Source: JAAFHB01 sp963677935
Lineage (GTDB): Bacteria > Bacteroidota > Bacteroidia > Bacteroidales > Prolixibacteraceae
Assembly: GCA_963677935.2 (NCBI GenBank)
Contig: CAXXEH010000003.1
Coordinates: forward strand, 5,208,001-5,272,000
DNA length: 64,000 bases
Direction of reading: 5' to 3'
Part shown: positions 61,749-64,000 of the stretch, in pieces
How positions within the stretch are numbered: the first letter of the stretch is position 1
Layout of the letters: every line of letters starts with the position of its first letter
Translations under genes and position numbers: made by a program
The notes under the pieces: model-generated
Database searches by the model: none
The model's input: only the letters and a program-made list of their open reading frames with translations
Told to the model about the DNA's origin: nothing

Positions 61749-62927
61749 TTAGAATGTTAGCTTTAGGAGTTTCATCATCTTTTTGGCGATATCAGTATTT
61801 TCCATAAATCCTGTAAATTGTTCAGCTCCGGGGCCAAAAGCATATACAGGCACAGCAATACCAGTATGGCCACCCGATGTATATTTGGCGGTCACCATTC
61901 CGGTTTTGTAATCACCACCATTGATGGTCATACCTCCTGTCTCGTGGTCTGCAGTAACAATGACCAATGTTTCGCCGTTTGATGCGGCAAATTTAAGGGC
62001 AGCGCCAATTGCCTTGTCAAAATCGAGTGTTTCGAGTACCACACCAGGTGTAATATTTTCATGGGCCAGAAAATCGATTTCCGAACCTTCAACCATCAGG
62101 AAAAATCCTTTATTGCCTTGAGAAAGGAGACTAATTGCAGTTTCGGTGGCAGGAACAAGCACTTCGCCCCGTTCAGGCATTGGGGCATCGTGTTCCTGAG
62201 CAGTGAATCCGGCTAATTTCCCAGATTTAACTTTCTGAATATCCGCAATGTTGTATAAAACCTGATATCCTTTATCTTTCAACTCCTTGCTCAGGTTCCG
62301 TCCATCTTTACGTGTCTCGAAGTTTTTTATTCCGCCACCAATAAAGACATCAATATTGGTTTTTAAGAAATCTGCCGCAATATCTTCGTAATTTCCCCTT
62401 GAAGCGGTGTGAGCAATAAAGGAGGCCGGTGTTGCATGGGTGATAGCAGAAGTGGAGACAAGACCGGTTTTAAGTCCTTTCTTTTCAGACAGATCGCGAA
62501 TGGAAGGAACCGATTTCTTATCAGGATCGATTCCGATAGCGCCGTTATAAGTTTTAACTCCTGTAGAGAGCGCCGTTCCTCCAGCTGCAGAATCGGTGAT
62601 ATAGTCAGACGATGAATAGGTCTTTGAAAATCCGATATATTTAAAGTTCTCTAAAAACAAATGACCTCTGTTGGCTGTCATTGCAGAATAAACATGAGCA
62701 AGTCCCATCCCGTCACCAATCATCAGGATGATGTTTTTCGGATTTTTTTTGCTTTTTGGCTGAGCATAATATTGAACTTCATAGGAAGGACCTCCGGGAT
62801 ATATCTCTTTTAAAGCCTTATTTTTCGGATCCTTATATTCCTCCTGGGCATAACCGGAGAAAGAGACAAAAGCAACCAATAAAATGCTTATTACTAATTT
62901 ATTACCAAGATTAAAATGAATTCTCAT
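61749..62927 (-). CDS. Alkaline phosphatase (PhoA family)
   Basis: A 392-residue exported enzyme (signal ends FSGYA-Q). Family motifs: NIILMIGDGMGLAHVYSAMT, the nucleophile region YITDSAAGGTALSTGVKT, THATPASFIAHTASRGNYED, LMVEGSEIDFLAHEN and VTADHETGGM, so all metal ligands appear present. It hydrolyses phosphomonoesters in the periplasm. At 392 residues it is shorter than E. coli PhoA but of normal length for compact forms. TerC lies 57 bp upstream on the same strand and may be in the same transcript. Confidence 0.93.
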   Translation of the reverse strand: MRIHFNLGNKLVISILLVAFVSFSGYAQEEYKDPKNKALKEIYPGGPSYEVQYYAQPKSKKNPKNIILMIGDGMGLAHVYSAMTANRGHLFLENFKYIGFSKTYSSSDYITDSAAGGTALSTGVKTYNGAIGIDPDKKSVPSIRDLSEKKGLKTGLVSTSAITHATPASFIAHTASRGNYEDIAADFLKTNIDVFIGGGIKNFETRKDGRNLSKELKDKGYQVLYNIADIQKVKSGKLAGFTAQEHDAPMPERGEVLVPATETAISLLSQGNKGFFLMVEGSEIDFLAHENITPGVVLETLDFDKAIGAALKFAASNGETLVIVTADHETGGMTINGGDYKTGMVTAKYTSGGHTGIAVPVYAFGPGAEQFTGFMENTDIAKKMMKLLKLTF

Positions 62928-62983
62928 ACTTGCTTTTATTAAATATTTATAGTTTACAATCTAAAAGGTAAAAATCACCTGAA

Positions 62984-63751
62984 TTACTTTTTATCATCCT
63001 GATCAAGCAGGCCTGCTTCCATTCCAGGTCGGAGTACTACCGGACGATGTTTCTTTTGAATGCGCATATTGATCATTTCGACCAAAAGTGAGAAGAACAC
63101 GGCAAAATAGATATACCCTTTTGGAACTTCAACATGAAGTCCTTCCAGAACGAGCATAAAACCGATCAGGATCAGAAAGGATAGGGCCAGAATTTCGAGA
63201 GTCGGATGGTCGGCAATAAATTTGCTGATTTTACCGGCGAAGAATATCATGATAAACAAGGAGATAACCACAGCGAGAATCATAATTGACAAATGACTCG
63301 TCAATCCGACAGCAGTAAGGATGGAGTCAAAGGAGAAGACAATATCGAGCAGGATAATCTGAATGATTACCTTTGATAAAACGGCTCCGCCACCTGAATG
63401 ACCCGTTTCGTGAAGATTCTCCATTTTGGCATGGATCTCTGAGGTACTTTTTGCCAGCAAAAACAGACCGCCGGCCATCAAAATTAACTCACGTATACTA
63501 AATCCCAGATCAAAAATCTTAAACAGCGGTTCTGTCATGCTACTGGTCATCCATGAAATAATTGTTAGAAGCACAACCCTGAAAATTAGCGCAATACTTA
63601 ATCCCAGGCGTCTGGCATATTGCTGTTTTTCCTTTGGAAGCTTGTTGGTGACAATTGATATAAAGATCACATTGTCAACACCTAAAACTATTTCAAGAAA
63701 GGTGAGGGTGAGTAGCGCAATCCAGGCTTCAGCAGTAAAGAAAATCTCCAT
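62984..63751 (-). CDS. TerC-family membrane protein
   Basis: A 255-residue membrane protein with seven or so helices. The family signatures are ALLTLTFLEIVLGVDNVIFI near the N-terminus and IIQIILLDIVFSFDSILTAV in the middle, each with the acidic residues (VDN, FDS) that are thought to bind metal. TerC-like proteins export manganese to load secreted metalloenzymes or are linked to tellurium resistance. Its place next to a metal-dependent alkaline phosphatase is suggestive of metal supply to exported enzymes (inference). Confidence 0.93.
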   Translation of the reverse strand: MEIFFTAEAWIALLTLTFLEIVLGVDNVIFISIVTNKLPKEKQQYARRLGLSIALIFRVVLLTIISWMTSSMTEPLFKIFDLGFSIRELILMAGGLFLLAKSTSEIHAKMENLHETGHSGGGAVLSKVIIQIILLDIVFSFDSILTAVGLTSHLSIMILAVVISLFIMIFFAGKISKFIADHPTLEILALSFLILIGFMLVLEGLHVEVPKGYIYFAVFFSLLVEMINMRIQKKHRPVVLRPGMEAGLLDQDDKK

Positions 63752-63838
63752 AATCTGATTAATATTTATTTACAATAATGATATTCAATTATTCATCCTC
63801 CCCTTAAATTCGAAAACGATTATATAGGTGAGTCCATA

Positions 63839-63846
63839 CAAATATA
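63839..63846 (-). promoter_or_regulatory. Possible -7 element of terC
   Basis: TATATTTG on the minus strand matches the consensus and lies 88 bp before the terC start codon. No -33 element at the standard distance. The remaining 63847-64000 shows no gene. Confidence 0.4.
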
Positions 63847-64000
63847 AAATATTATCCAATGAATTTAAGTAAATCCTTTCAGTCGCCCAAATGTTTTGCT
63901 TCATAAACACGGGATTGATGTTCATTCATTAATTATATACGCCTCAATCCTAAAGAACGAACAGAGAGGTAACCCACAGGAATGCAAAAACAGTAAGGGC

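Noticed and set aside
1..64000. CRISPR array
   Set aside because: The only regular repeat is the 357-bp array, whose units are far too long and lack unique spacers.

Overview
The window is chromosomal DNA from a member of the Bacteroidota, most likely an anaerobic or facultative environmental lineage of the Bacteroidales/Marinilabiliales type (inference). The signs are Bacteroidota-type promoters (-7 element TAnnTTTG, sometimes with TTTG 19-20 bp upstream), type IX secretion components and cargo (PorZ, a giant adhesin with a C-terminal sorting domain), the DUF6452/DUF6048 pair, a TGS-uridine kinase fusion and a three-gene biotin-dependent acyl-CoA carboxylase.

Region 1 (0.4-14 kb, minus strand) is a surface-fibre locus. 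A PapD-like chaperone, an outer-membrane usher-like protein with a C-terminal SPOR domain and four DUF4402 pilin-like proteins look like a chaperone-usher pathway. Upstream lies a 1863-residue adhesin with a type IX sorting tail. Two of the pilin-like genes are a recent duplication that also copied the flanking repeat and terminator. I consider this the best candidate for an undescribed system.

Region 2 (14-19.4 kb) holds DUF6048/DUF6452, a lysine-rich exported peptide, a membrane metallophosphoesterase with a BFD-type [2Fe-2S] protein, and a 357-bp tandem repeat array of about 4.5 copies.

Region 3 (19.4-34 kb) is carbohydrate and propionate metabolism: a GH16 enzyme, an unassigned six-hairpin hydrolase, a DUF4350 protein, a CE12 rhamnogalacturonan acetylesterase and a GH78 rhamnosidase, which fits attack on rhamnose-rich polysaccharide. 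PepE, the carboxylase operon and a MuiA-like protein lie between. Rhamnose breakdown can end in propionate, which may explain the neighbourhood (inference). No SusC/SusD pair is present.

Region 4 (34.9-49.7 kb) has an outer-membrane barrel, an MscS channel, the nucleoside kinase, a compact cassette (patatin, four-TM protein, helical protein, lipoprotein, signal-less peptidoglycan-binding/CHAP enzyme), then rdgB, porZ, recO and an aminotransferase-fold protein that has lost its PLP lysine.

Region 5 (49.75-60.2 kb) begins at tRNA-Arg(CCT) and is a decayed mobile island: a phage portal-like gene, a group II intron 3' remnant, an IS91-type element with its own tyrosine recombinase, an S49-like protease with a small overlapping partner, a radC fragment, and phage-like genes, one broken by a stop codon. 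Region 6 (58.2-64 kb) returns to ordinary genes: a LysN-like aminotransferase, an AraC regulator, an exported protein, alkaline phosphatase and TerC.

Short palindromes of the type TCCGCCA-n-TGGCGGA and longer terminal-inverted-repeat elements are scattered through the intergenic regions. No CRISPR array or rRNA was seen.
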